64,000 nt of DNA, taken from contig NZ_OMWD01000023.1 of assembly GCF_900314695.1 (NCBI RefSeq), positions 1 to 64,000 of the forward strand, in the 5' to 3' direction. Position 1 is the first letter of the stretch; the number at the start of each line of letters is the position of its first letter. The stretch is from an uncultured Methanobrevibacter sp. (GTDB lineage: Archaea > Methanobacteriota > Methanobacteria > Methanobacteriales > Methanobacteriaceae). The notes under the pieces are model-generated. The model was not told the DNA's origin. It ran no database searches and was given only the letters and a program-made list of their open reading frames with translations. Made by a program: the position numbers and the translations under genes. This document shows positions 19,543 through 27,556 of the stretch, in pieces.

Positions 19543-20790
19543 TTAAGATCTTTTTAATATATTTCTCAAATTTAAACCTTTAGATTTCTTTGGTTTATCT
19601 TTTTCTTTCTTAAGAGATAAAATACTATCTTGCAAACATCTATTTTGGATGGTTAATATCCTATTTTTTTCCTTAAGTCCAACATAAGATTCTGAATTCA
19701 ATAATTGGAAATTTTCCTTTTTTAGTGAAACAAACTTGTTAAATAACTCATTTTTTTCTTCATTCAAATTATTCAATGCAATAGCCGATTCATAATTATC
19801 AAGTTCGAGTTCCACTTCACGAGGAGTTTCACAATATAAAAAAGAATGAAATACTTTTTTGTGTTTATCATCCAAATACTCCATATAATCATCATATAGT
19901 CCTTCAGAGACAATTCTTTGCAATTCATTTTTTAATTTATCAAAATACATTCTCTTGAATTCAGGTTTTATATGTTCAAATCTATATAATCCCATTTTGA
20001 GTTTATGATTGTATAATTTTCTTTTGTGTTGTTCGAACATTCCATATTTTTTAAATGTTTCAATAATTAAATTTTGAATATCAATTGAATCTAAAAAACG
20101 CTGATCACCAGTGGTTGTTGATGAAAAACTATACCATCTCCTAGTAAAGAGGAATTCCCTGTAAAATGCAATGCGTTTTGAATTGAAAAGAACCTCCCAA
20201 AAAAATACATTGTCATCAAATATTAATCCTTCGGGAAATTTTGCACCACATTCTTTTACAAACTGGTTGTTGTATAATTTACTCCAAGGCGTAACAGAAA
20301 TTTTAAAAATTAAAGCTCCCAATTCTTTATAATGAACTGTTGATTCACCTATAAAATCTGCTACTTTCACCATACTATACATTCCAGTTTTAAAATACTT
20401 ATCTTCCTCGGTTCCATAGTTCAATGCTTGAAATATGACAAAATCAGCCTGTGTCTTTTCCGCATGATTAAAAGTCTTTTCAAGAGCAGTTAAATCCAAT
20501 AAATCATCAGAATCCATTAAATATAAATATTTTCCATTGGCAAGTTCCATACCCCTATTTGTTGCTACTGCATGACCGCCATTTTCTTGGGAAATCACAG
20601 TAAACCGGTCGTCATTTTTAGCATAAGAATTTAAAATATCCAGTGATTTGTCTGTAGAACCATCATTAACACAAATTATTTCAATATCCTCCAGTGTTTG
20701 ATTAACAATGCTATCCAAGCAGGGTTCTAAAAATTCTTCAACATTGTATACTGGAATAACAACAGAAACCTTAACCATTTCATTCGCCAT
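19543..20790 (-). CDS. GT2 glycosyltransferase
   Basis: A 415-residue protein closely related in layout to the gene at 12022. GT-A domain at residues 1-~240: VSVVIPVYNVEEFLEPCLDS, CVNDGSTDKS, MDSDD near 93-97, and LIFDDNVFFWE. Residues ~330-400 form a coiled coil; the tail is basic (KSKGLNLRNILKRS) and lacks the SxSWK motif. It lies alone on the minus strand, converging with glf and diverging from the methyltransferase at 21090. An ATG 12 bases further in (MVKVSV) is an alternative start; neither has a clear binding site. Confidence 0.85.
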   Translation of the reverse strand: MANEMVKVSVVIPVYNVEEFLEPCLDSIVNQTLEDIEIICVNDGSTDKSLDILNSYAKNDDRFTVISQENGGHAVATNRGMELANGKYLYLMDSDDLLDLTALEKTFNHAEKTQADFVIFQALNYGTEEDKYFKTGMYSMVKVADFIGESTVHYKELGALIFKISVTPWSKLYNNQFVKECGAKFPEGLIFDDNVFFWEVLFNSKRIAFYREFLFTRRWYSFSSTTTGDQRFLDSIDIQNLIIETFKKYGMFEQHKRKLYNHKLKMGLYRFEHIKPEFKRMYFDKLKNELQRIVSEGLYDDYMEYLDDKHKKVFHSFLYCETPREVELELDNYESAIALNNLNEEKNELFNKFVSLKKENFQLLNSESYVGLKEKNRILTIQNRCLQDSILSLKKEKDKPKKSKGLNLRNILKRS

Positions 20791-21089
20791 TTATATTTTT
20801 TTAATGTATATTTTGTAATTTTTAATTTATTTAAGTTGTAAGTCAAATAACATTAATATTTATCTAGTTTTAATTTATTTATTTTTACTGTTAAAAAAAT
20901 ATTTGTTAAAAAATCATGAAAATCCCATTTTAAAATTAAAAGGCCTTCTTGAAAATAGTCATATAATGCTCATATACTCGAAATGCTAACCGATTAAGAT
21001 TAAAACAAAATCCCAACTATCACCAAACAGACATAATTGTTTATGTTTAAATATTACTAAATTCAATATATCATAAAGGAGACTTTTTT
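20791..21089. promoter_or_regulatory. Divergent intergenic region
   Basis: 299 AT-rich bases between the minus-strand glycosyltransferase and the plus-strand methyltransferase. It must hold both promoters. An AAAGGAGA binding site sits at 21076-21083. TATA-like runs occur near 21047-21071. No other structure seen. Confidence 0.35.
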
Positions 21090-21698
21090 ATGCATAAAAA
21101 TTCACATGAAAAAATGGAATGGTTTAAAAATAATTATTTAAATACATCAAAAAAATTAGATATCCTTGATGTTGGATCTTTGGACGGTAATGGAAACTAC
21201 AATTATTCTGATATTTTCAATGAAACAAACTGGACATATACAGGACTTGATTTCCAGGCTGGAAACAATGTAGATATTGTTGTAACTGACATTTACAACT
21301 GGTTTGAAGTTGAAGACAACACTTATGACGTTGTAATTTCCGGCCAGATTTTTGAACATTTGGAATTCTTTTGGCTTACAATGTCTCAAATTGAAAGAGT
21401 GTTAAGACCTGGAGGTTATGTCTGTATTATCGCTCCATCAGCAGGACCAAAACATGGAGGAGATATGCCAAACTGCTACAGATTCCATGAAGGCGGTATG
21501 GAAGCTATGGCAAAATATGTTGATTTAGAAGTTCTTCACGCTTCTGTAGATGACAGAGAAGAAACCAAACCTTGGTATGATGCTTGCTTAGTTGCTCATA
21601 AAGCTGGAAGTTCCAGTGAAAATACACAAGAGTTAGAAAGCAGAGTAAATAACCTTGAAAGCAAACTAGATTTAATTTTAGAAAAGCTTAATAAGTAA
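21090..21698 (+). CDS. SAM-dependent methyltransferase
   Basis: A 202-residue class I methyltransferase. SAM-binding motif I ILDVGSLDG near 26-34, acidic LDF at the end of beta 2, DVVISGQIFEH (motif with the Methyltransf_11 type HxLEH equivalent) near 75-85, VLRPGGYVCII near 101-111. The last ~25 residues form a heptad pattern (LESRVNNLESKLDLILEKL), suggesting oligomerisation or docking to the coiled-coil glycosyltransferases. Related to the gene at 31722 and to the relic at 7418. Strong AAAGGAGA site. First gene of a plus-strand run; a glycan or its nucleotide sugar is the likely methyl acceptor (inference). Confidence 0.8.
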   Translation: MHKNSHEKMEWFKNNYLNTSKKLDILDVGSLDGNGNYNYSDIFNETNWTYTGLDFQAGNNVDIVVTDIYNWFEVEDNTYDVVISGQIFEHLEFFWLTMSQIERVLRPGGYVCIIAPSAGPKHGGDMPNCYRFHEGGMEAMAKYVDLEVLHASVDDREETKPWYDACLVAHKAGSSSENTQELESRVNNLESKLDLILEKLNK

Positions 21699-21707
21699 GT
21701 TGATTTT

Positions 21708-22520
21708 ATGGAAATAGTTAACTCAAAAGAAGACATTGAAAAATTAGAGAAAAATAGAGTTGAGGGAAACCCTGAAATCACCAACTCCAAAATCTCATTT
21801 AAAGGAATCAATAATATTTTATTTTGTGAAGGCAATGTAAAAATTACAAATGCAAACTTTGCGTTTGAAGGAAACAACTCAATAGTTTATCTTTCATCAG
21901 CAATGAACTCACAATATTCATTTACATTAATAATATACAATAATTCCACATTTTTCATTGGAAAAGAAGGTAATTTGGCAAATCCTGTAAACATCAATAT
22001 TCAGGAAAGCCAAAATGTGATTATTGGTGCAGAATGCAGTCTTTCAAGTGGTGTGAACATCAGAACTGCAGATATCCATCCTATTTATGACAATAAAACA
22101 ATGCAAAGAGTCAACCCTGCTCAAAGCGTATTTATTGGAGATCATGTATGGATAGGTCACTTGGCTTACATTTCAAGAGGAGTTAAAATTGGTTCAGGAG
22201 CAATCGTTGACAATTATTCATTTGTTCCGCACAATGCCAGAATCCATTCAAATTCGTTAGTTGTTGGAAATCCCGTAAGAGTGGAAAGAGATAACGTATT
22301 TTTTACCAAAGAGTTTTTAGGTTATCATACAGCTGAAGATTCACTTAATACACAGGATTATAAAAGCGATGTTTTCATATACGAATTTGTAAATCAGGAA
22401 ACATTAAATTTAAATCAAATCGATAAAATCCTAAAGGAATTAAGTGTTGATGATAGATTAGAGTTTATCCAAAAGTTGTTTGTCAGAAACAAACGTAAAA
22501 ACAGATTCGCAATTTTTTAA
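21708..22520 (+). CDS. Hexapeptide-repeat acyltransferase
   Basis: A 270-residue left-handed beta-helix acetyltransferase-type protein. Irregular N-terminal strands (residues 1-~90) resemble a solenoid cap; hexapeptide turns run ~95-195 (VIIGAECSLSSGVNIRTADIH, then VFIGDHVWIGHLAYISRGVK, VVGNPVRV), with the catalytic-type His in DIHP and DHVWIG. It likely O-acetylates a sugar using acetyl-CoA. C-terminal ~60 residues are helical and end basic (RNKRKNRFAIF). It lies 9 bases after the methyltransferase, so the two are co-transcribed. A paralogue lies at 37380 on the minus strand. Confidence 0.8.
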   Translation: MEIVNSKEDIEKLEKNRVEGNPEITNSKISFKGINNILFCEGNVKITNANFAFEGNNSIVYLSSAMNSQYSFTLIIYNNSTFFIGKEGNLANPVNINIQESQNVIIGAECSLSSGVNIRTADIHPIYDNKTMQRVNPAQSVFIGDHVWIGHLAYISRGVKIGSGAIVDNYSFVPHNARIHSNSLVVGNPVRVERDNVFFTKEFLGYHTAEDSLNTQDYKSDVFIYEFVNQETLNLNQIDKILKELSVDDRLEFIQKLFVRNKRKNRFAIF

Positions 22521-22522
22521 AC

Positions 22523-22693
22523 ATGATAAAATTTAGGGGATATAAAGGATTGCTGATTAAGCAATCCTTAAAAGCAATTTTATATCCAATAAAATATTTA
22601 AGAACCCATGTCAAAGTTGACATGAATTGTAGGTTGTATCACAAATCAAAACTTGACTTGCTATTTAAAGTTTATATTTTTTCACATAAATAA
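22523..22693 (+). CDS. Possible small basic protein or gene relic
   Basis: A 56-codon open frame starting 2 bases after the acyltransferase stop (MIKFRGYKGLLIKQSLK..., ending in IFSHK). It is basic with one mildly hydrophobic helix, and part (THVKVDMNCRLYHKSKLD) faintly resembles the entry to a hexapeptide domain. There is no clear binding site, but coupling to the upstream stop is possible. It overlaps a compound inverted repeat, so the open frame may be chance. Low confidence. Confidence 0.25.
   Translation: MIKFRGYKGLLIKQSLKAILYPIKYLRTHVKVDMNCRLYHKSKLDLLFKVYIFSHK
22538..22587 (+). other. Compound inverted repeat
   Basis: Inner perfect 10-base stem AAGGATTGCT (22545-22554) / AGCAATCCTT (22560-22569) enclosed by an outer 7-base stem GGATATA (22538-22544) / TATATCC (22581-22587). 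A separate 8-base palindrome CATGTCAA/TTGACATG follows at 22607-22624. It could end transcription of the methyltransferase-acyltransferase pair or be a structured leader for the next gene; there is no clear T-run. Confidence 0.45.
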
Positions 22694-22824
22694 ACATTTA
22701 GTTTGAAAGACCTTTATTTTTAATTTGTTTAATCTACAATTAATACTAATAATTTTTTTATACCATATCGATTAAAGTTTATATTAATTACATGAAAATT
22801 TTTTAAATCAAATAGGTTGAATAA

Positions 22825-25800
22825 ATGTATAAATTATCCGTTATTATCCCAGTTTACAATGTTGAAAACTATCTAAGAGAGTGTCTTGACAGCATCACCA
22901 ATCAAACAGTCAAAGACATTGAAATAATATGCATTGATGACGGATCAAGCGATAACTCACCAGATATCCTAAAGGAATACCAAAAGAAAGATTCCCGAAT
23001 CAAAATCATCACCAAAGAAAATGGCGGCCAGGCAAGTGCAAGAAACCTTGGAATCAAGGAAGCCCAAGGAGAATACATTGCATTTATCGACTCAGATGAT
23101 TTCATTGAAGCTGAAATGCTTGAAAAGCTCTACACAAAAGCAAAGGATGACAACCTTGACATTGCAATGTGCAAGATTGCAACCTATAACAACCAAACAA
23201 AAGAAATCAAGGACAATGTCTGGTATTACATGCTTGGAATATTCAGAGACTTTGAAAAGGACATCTTCAACCACAAGGATACCAAAGAATTCACATGCAA
23301 CATTGCAGTTACACCGTATAATAAAATCTATAAAACTTCCCTAATCAAGGACAACGGCATTTTATTCCCCGAAGGATTGATTTTTGAGGATGAAAAGTTC
23401 TTTTATGACACATACCTAAGAGCAAAAAGAGTATCAATCATTCCAGAATTTTTATACTACTACAGAGTCAACAGAAAAGGTTCCACAGTTGATATTGAAA
23501 AGGAAAACGACTACACCGACATCATTGAAATTTCAAAGCAGATCAGACAAACATTTAAAGAAACAAACAACTATGAAGACTATAAATACCTGCTCAACAA
23601 TCGCCTAATCCATCTGCAGCTGGCAAGATTTACTGAAACTTCACCGAAATACAGGGAAAAATTCTTCAACCTAATAAAAGAAGACTTGCAGGAAGTTTTA
23701 AAAGATCCAGACATCAAAGACAACCTTGAATCAGACGTCAAAATCAGAGTCGATAAAATTCTTAAATCAAAAGATTACGAAGAGTTCAAAAGACTTGATG
23801 AAAACAAGATTTTTTCAGTGGTTATGGCATCATACAACTGTGGCCAATATTTGGATGAAACCATAAACTCATTGATTGGTCAGAGCTTTTCATTTGGAAG
23901 CAATATCCAACTGATCATTGTTGATGACGGGTCAACAGACAATACAAAAGAAATCTGTCTTAAATACCAAAGCCAATATCCGGACAATATAATTTATCTC
24001 TATCAGGAAAATCAAGGTCAGGGCGTTGCAAGAAACTTAGGCCTGAAATATGCCAACGGAAAATACATAAACTTCCTGGATGCAGATGACAAGTTCAGCG
24101 GGAACACGTTCTATAAAGTTTATGAGTTTTTTGAAAAGCATTACGAAGAAATTGATTTTGTAGCAACCAGAATGCTTTTCTTTGACAAATACGAAGGCCA
24201 TCACCCACTAAACTACAAGTTTGAGGAAGACAGAGCCATAGATTTAAATGAAAACTGGGACTGTCCGCAGCTTTCGGCTTCATCAGCATTTTTCAAAAGG
24301 GAACTCTTTGACAATTACAAATTCGAGGAAAGCCTTGTAAACTCCGAAGACACATTGATGCTCAACAGGATGCTTTTGAAAAACCCAAAATATGGTGCCG
24401 TGACAGAGGCCATATACTGGTATAGAAAGCGCAGCGACGAGTCATCCACAATCGATTCAACATCTATGCAAAAGGAATTCTACATCAACCGTTTAAACAA
24501 CTATTTTAAGGAACTTATAAACCTGTCCATTGAAGAATACGGGCATGTGGCAAAATTCATCCAATATCTGATTGTTTATGATATCCAGTGGATGTTTTGG
24601 GTAGAAGACATATCAGAAATACTGGAAAGTGATGAAATCAAAGAAGTATATCTATACATAAAGGAAATTTTATCTTACATCGAAGATGATATCATATTAT
24701 CTTTACGGGACGACCGTTTAAACATTGCTCACCACATGTTAGCTACAAAATATGCAGTCGTTAATGTCAGTTTAGACAAGGTTGTAACCTATGAAAATAT
24801 CCATTCAAATTTCAATGGCCAATATGCCGGAGTATATGTCGAGGACACATTGGTCGACAGGCTTGACAACCACAAACTCTGGCTTGACATAATCGAAATA
24901 AAAGGCAACACATTATTCATCTCAGGATTTTTAATGTCATTTTTTGAAGATGACGAAATTGAAATTGAGATTAGCAAAAACAATCAAATTTACAAAGCCA
25001 AAAAGGTTTACTATGCAAACAATGCAAAGAAATTCCTCAACTGCTCACTTGAATCACAGTTCAATTTTGATGCTGAAATTCCGCTAAAAGACAAGGAAAA
25101 CTGCATTGTTGAAATCTTTGCAAGATTTACCGGCGAAAACTCAAATGAAAACACAAGATGGGCATTGAATGTTGATTTTGCAAACCATGCTCGAATGTCA
25201 AAGCTCAGCAACTACAGCATAGAAAAGAATCATTTCATGAAATTCAAAGACAACAAGTTTTACATTTCAAACTACAATTATCTTAAAATGATTAAATCAG
25301 AGCTTCCAATTTTACTTAAAGTATTCAAAAGAAAGGAATCATACTACACTTCAATTCTGCTTTTCAGACTTATATACTTACTATTATACCCATTTTACAG
25401 AAAGAGAAGAATTTGGCTTTTCATGGACAGGAGGGAAAACGCCGATGACAATGCAGAGCATCTCTACAGATATGCCATTGGCCAAAATGACAATGTCAAA
25501 AAGTATTTCACCGTTTCAGATAAATTCGGAGATTTCACACGTTTATCAAATCTTTCAAACGTTTTGGAGTTTTACACAATCAAACAAAGATTAATCTATC
25601 TTTTTTCAGAAAAAGTCATCTCTTCACATCCTGATGAAAACATTCTGAATCCTTTTTTTGACAAAAACGAAACTTCCTACGCTGGCCTAATCAATTCAGA
25701 TAAGATTTTTCTGCAGCACGGAGTTACAAAGGACAACGTTTCATCATGGCTTCACAAGTTTGACAAGAATGTTAAATTAATCACTACAGTTTCCGATGCG

Positions 25801-26460
25801 GAAAAGAAATCCTTCATGGATCCAGGTTACAACTATGATGAAAAGGTAATCCGGACTTTGGGCTTTGCCAGATTCGACAATCTGAAAAGCAATGAAGGAA
25901 AAAGGCAAATCCTGATTGCACCTTCCTGGAGAAGTGAACTTCAGAACATGACTGAAAAATACATTACCTCATCAAAATACTTCAATACCATAAACTCACT
26001 GATAAACAGCGAAAAACTAATCGAAATAGCCAAAAAATACGATTATGAAATAGTATTCAAGCCACATCCGATGGTTTACGAATACATTGATCTTTTTGAC
26101 ACCCATGACTACATCCAAATAGACAATGAAAGCACATATCAAAGCCTCTTCAGGGATTCCAGCTTGCTGATAACCGATTACTCATCAATAGCTTTCGATT
26201 TTTCCTACATGAAAAAGCCAGTCATCTACTATCAGCATGACGACGACTACAACTTTGAGGAAGGTTATTTCAAATATGAAAGTTGTGGATTTGGAGAAGT
26301 CATAAAAACAGAAGACATATTAATTAAAACAATAGATAAATATCTTGAAAATAACTGTGAAATGAAAGAAATCTATAAAAACAGAGTAGATACTTTTTAT
26401 AAATATAATGACAAAAATAATTGTAGAAGAATTTATGATTATATTTTAAATATGAAATGA
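22825..26460 (+). CDS. Fusion: GT2-GT2-TagF-like glycerophosphotransferase
   Basis: A 1211-residue protein. GT2 domain 1 at 1-~240 (LSVIIPVYNVENYLRECLDS, DDGSSDNS, DSDD ~90); GT2 domain 2 at ~330-590 (FSVVMASYNCGQYLDETINS, DDGSTDNT, DADD ~417); a ~250-residue linker; and a TagB/TagF-type domain at ~855-1205. That domain has WLFMDR, LQHG (~963-966), FKPHP (~1078-1082), and LITDYSSIAFDF (~1114-1125), the two conserved His and the DYSS nucleotide site of CDP-glycerol:poly(glycerophosphate) transferases. It likely builds a repeat with sugars and a polyol phosphate. GC is higher here than in neighbouring genes. The start follows AGGTTGA at 22813-22819. Confidence 0.85.
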   Translation: MYKLSVIIPVYNVENYLRECLDSITNQTVKDIEIICIDDGSSDNSPDILKEYQKKDSRIKIITKENGGQASARNLGIKEAQGEYIAFIDSDDFIEAEMLEKLYTKAKDDNLDIAMCKIATYNNQTKEIKDNVWYYMLGIFRDFEKDIFNHKDTKEFTCNIAVTPYNKIYKTSLIKDNGILFPEGLIFEDEKFFYDTYLRAKRVSIIPEFLYYYRVNRKGSTVDIEKENDYTDIIEISKQIRQTFKETNNYEDYKYLLNNRLIHLQLARFTETSPKYREKFFNLIKEDLQEVLKDPDIKDNLESDVKIRVDKILKSKDYEEFKRLDENKIFSVVMASYNCGQYLDETINSLIGQSFSFGSNIQLIIVDDGSTDNTKEICLKYQSQYPDNIIYLYQENQGQGVARNLGLKYANGKYINFLDADDKFSGNTFYKVYEFFEKHYEEIDFVATRMLFFDKYEGHHPLNYKFEEDRAIDLNENWDCPQLSASSAFFKRELFDNYKFEESLVNSEDTLMLNRMLLKNPKYGAVTEAIYWYRKRSDESSTIDSTSMQKEFYINRLNNYFKELINLSIEEYGHVAKFIQYLIVYDIQWMFWVEDISEILESDEIKEVYLYIKEILSYIEDDIILSLRDDRLNIAHHMLATKYAVVNVSLDKVVTYENIHSNFNGQYAGVYVEDTLVDRLDNHKLWLDIIEIKGNTLFISGFLMSFFEDDEIEIEISKNNQIYKAKKVYYANNAKKFLNCSLESQFNFDAEIPLKDKENCIVEIFARFTGENSNENTRWALNVDFANHARMSKLSNYSIEKNHFMKFKDNKFYISNYNYLKMIKSELPILLKVFKRKESYYTSILLFRLIYLLLYPFYRKRRIWLFMDRRENADDNAEHLYRYAIGQNDNVKKYFTVSDKFGDFTRLSNLSNVLEFYTIKQRLIYLFSEKVISSHPDENILNPFFDKNETSYAGLINSDKIFLQHGVTKDNVSSWLHKFDKNVKLITTVSDAEKKSFMDPGYNYDEKVIRTLGFARFDNLKSNEGKRQILIAPSWRSELQNMTEKYITSSKYFNTINSLINSEKLIEIAKKYDYEIVFKPHPMVYEYIDLFDTHDYIQIDNESTYQSLFRDSSLLITDYSSIAFDFSYMKKPVIYYQHDDDYNFEEGYFKYESCGFGEVIKTEDILIKTIDKYLENNCEMKEIYKNRVDTFYKYNDKNNCRRIYDYILNMK

Positions 26461-26496
26461 TGTTTCCATCAATCTGAAAACATAAGGGGAAATTAA

Positions 26497-27546
26497 ATGA
26501 GTTTTAAAGAAAAGATGCTGCTGAAAAGTAATTCCTATGCTTATTATAAAAATAAAAGTAACCACCTGCAAAAGGAAAACAATTCCCTTAAAAGAGAACT
26601 TGAATCCATCAAAAATGAAAGAAGAATATCCTTAAGAGATGAATATTTTAGAAAATACGGATTATCCGGTGCCTTTTCAAATTGGGATTATGTAGATTTT
26701 TATTTAAATGATGATTTTGAGGACAATCTCAAAGAGATTACAGGCCATCTTGACAGCGAATCTAAAAGACTGTTCAAATGGATTTATTTAAGAACACTCT
26801 TCGTAAATCTTGTCACTAAAAACACAGTATATCTAGACCACGAACTGGAAAATCAAAAGAAATTCACCGAGTTTAAAATAAATAATTCACATCCAGGTGA
26901 AATTGCAGGATACAAATTCAGTGGAGACTACAACCTTCATGCATTCATAGACTTGGGCTTAAGCGATGACGATATTAAATTCCTTGAAAATAAAGACATC
27001 ATTGATGCCGGAGCATTTACAGGAGATACCTCACTTCCCCTTTCAAAAATTACAAACAGAAACGTTTATGCATTTGAACCATTTGAGGAGTCATTTGAAC
27101 TGCTGAAGAGAAACATTAACGACAACCAAATCAAAAACATCCAACCAGTGAACCAATCTCTGGGAAACTTGAACGGTGAACGTACACTATATTTATCCGG
27201 AGAAAATGTGCAGGGAATTACAAGCGATGCAAATATGAGAAATTATGACAATGAACTCAAGGTTCAGGAAACTACATTAGACAAGTTTGTCGAGGATAAC
27301 AATTTAAATGTTGGGCTGATAACAATTGATGTTGAAGGGGCGGAAATGGATCTTTTAAATGGGGCATTAAATACCATCAAAAACCAAAAGCCAATATTAC
27401 ACATAAGCATTTACCATAAGGCTTCCGATTTCTTTGAAATTATCCCATGGATAGCAAATCTGGAATTGGATTATGAATTCAAAATCGTTAAAGAACAGCC
27501 ATGGCCGTTTTTGGCAGATACTGTAGTACAGTGCAGAGTTAAATAA
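26497..27546 (+). CDS. FkbM-family methyltransferase
   Basis: A 349-residue protein. Residues 1-~45 are a coiled coil (YKNKSNHLQKENNSLKREL). The FkbM domain is ~165-330: DIIDAGAFTGDTSLPLSK (SAM motif I), VYAFEPFEES (motif II), LITIDVEGAEMDLLNGA (motif with the acidic VEG triad) and LHISIYHKASDFFEI. FkbM enzymes methylate hydroxyls, often on sugars. GGGGAAATTAAATG gives the start. It sits between the two GT2-TagF fusion genes, 36 and 10 bases from its neighbours, so a sugar of the same polymer is the likely target. Confidence 0.85.
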   Translation: MSFKEKMLLKSNSYAYYKNKSNHLQKENNSLKRELESIKNERRISLRDEYFRKYGLSGAFSNWDYVDFYLNDDFEDNLKEITGHLDSESKRLFKWIYLRTLFVNLVTKNTVYLDHELENQKKFTEFKINNSHPGEIAGYKFSGDYNLHAFIDLGLSDDDIKFLENKDIIDAGAFTGDTSLPLSKITNRNVYAFEPFEESFELLKRNINDNQIKNIQPVNQSLGNLNGERTLYLSGENVQGITSDANMRNYDNELKVQETTLDKFVEDNNLNVGLITIDVEGAEMDLLNGALNTIKNQKPILHISIYHKASDFFEIIPWIANLELDYEFKIVKEQPWPFLADTVVQCRVK

Positions 27547-27556
27547 AGTGATTTAG

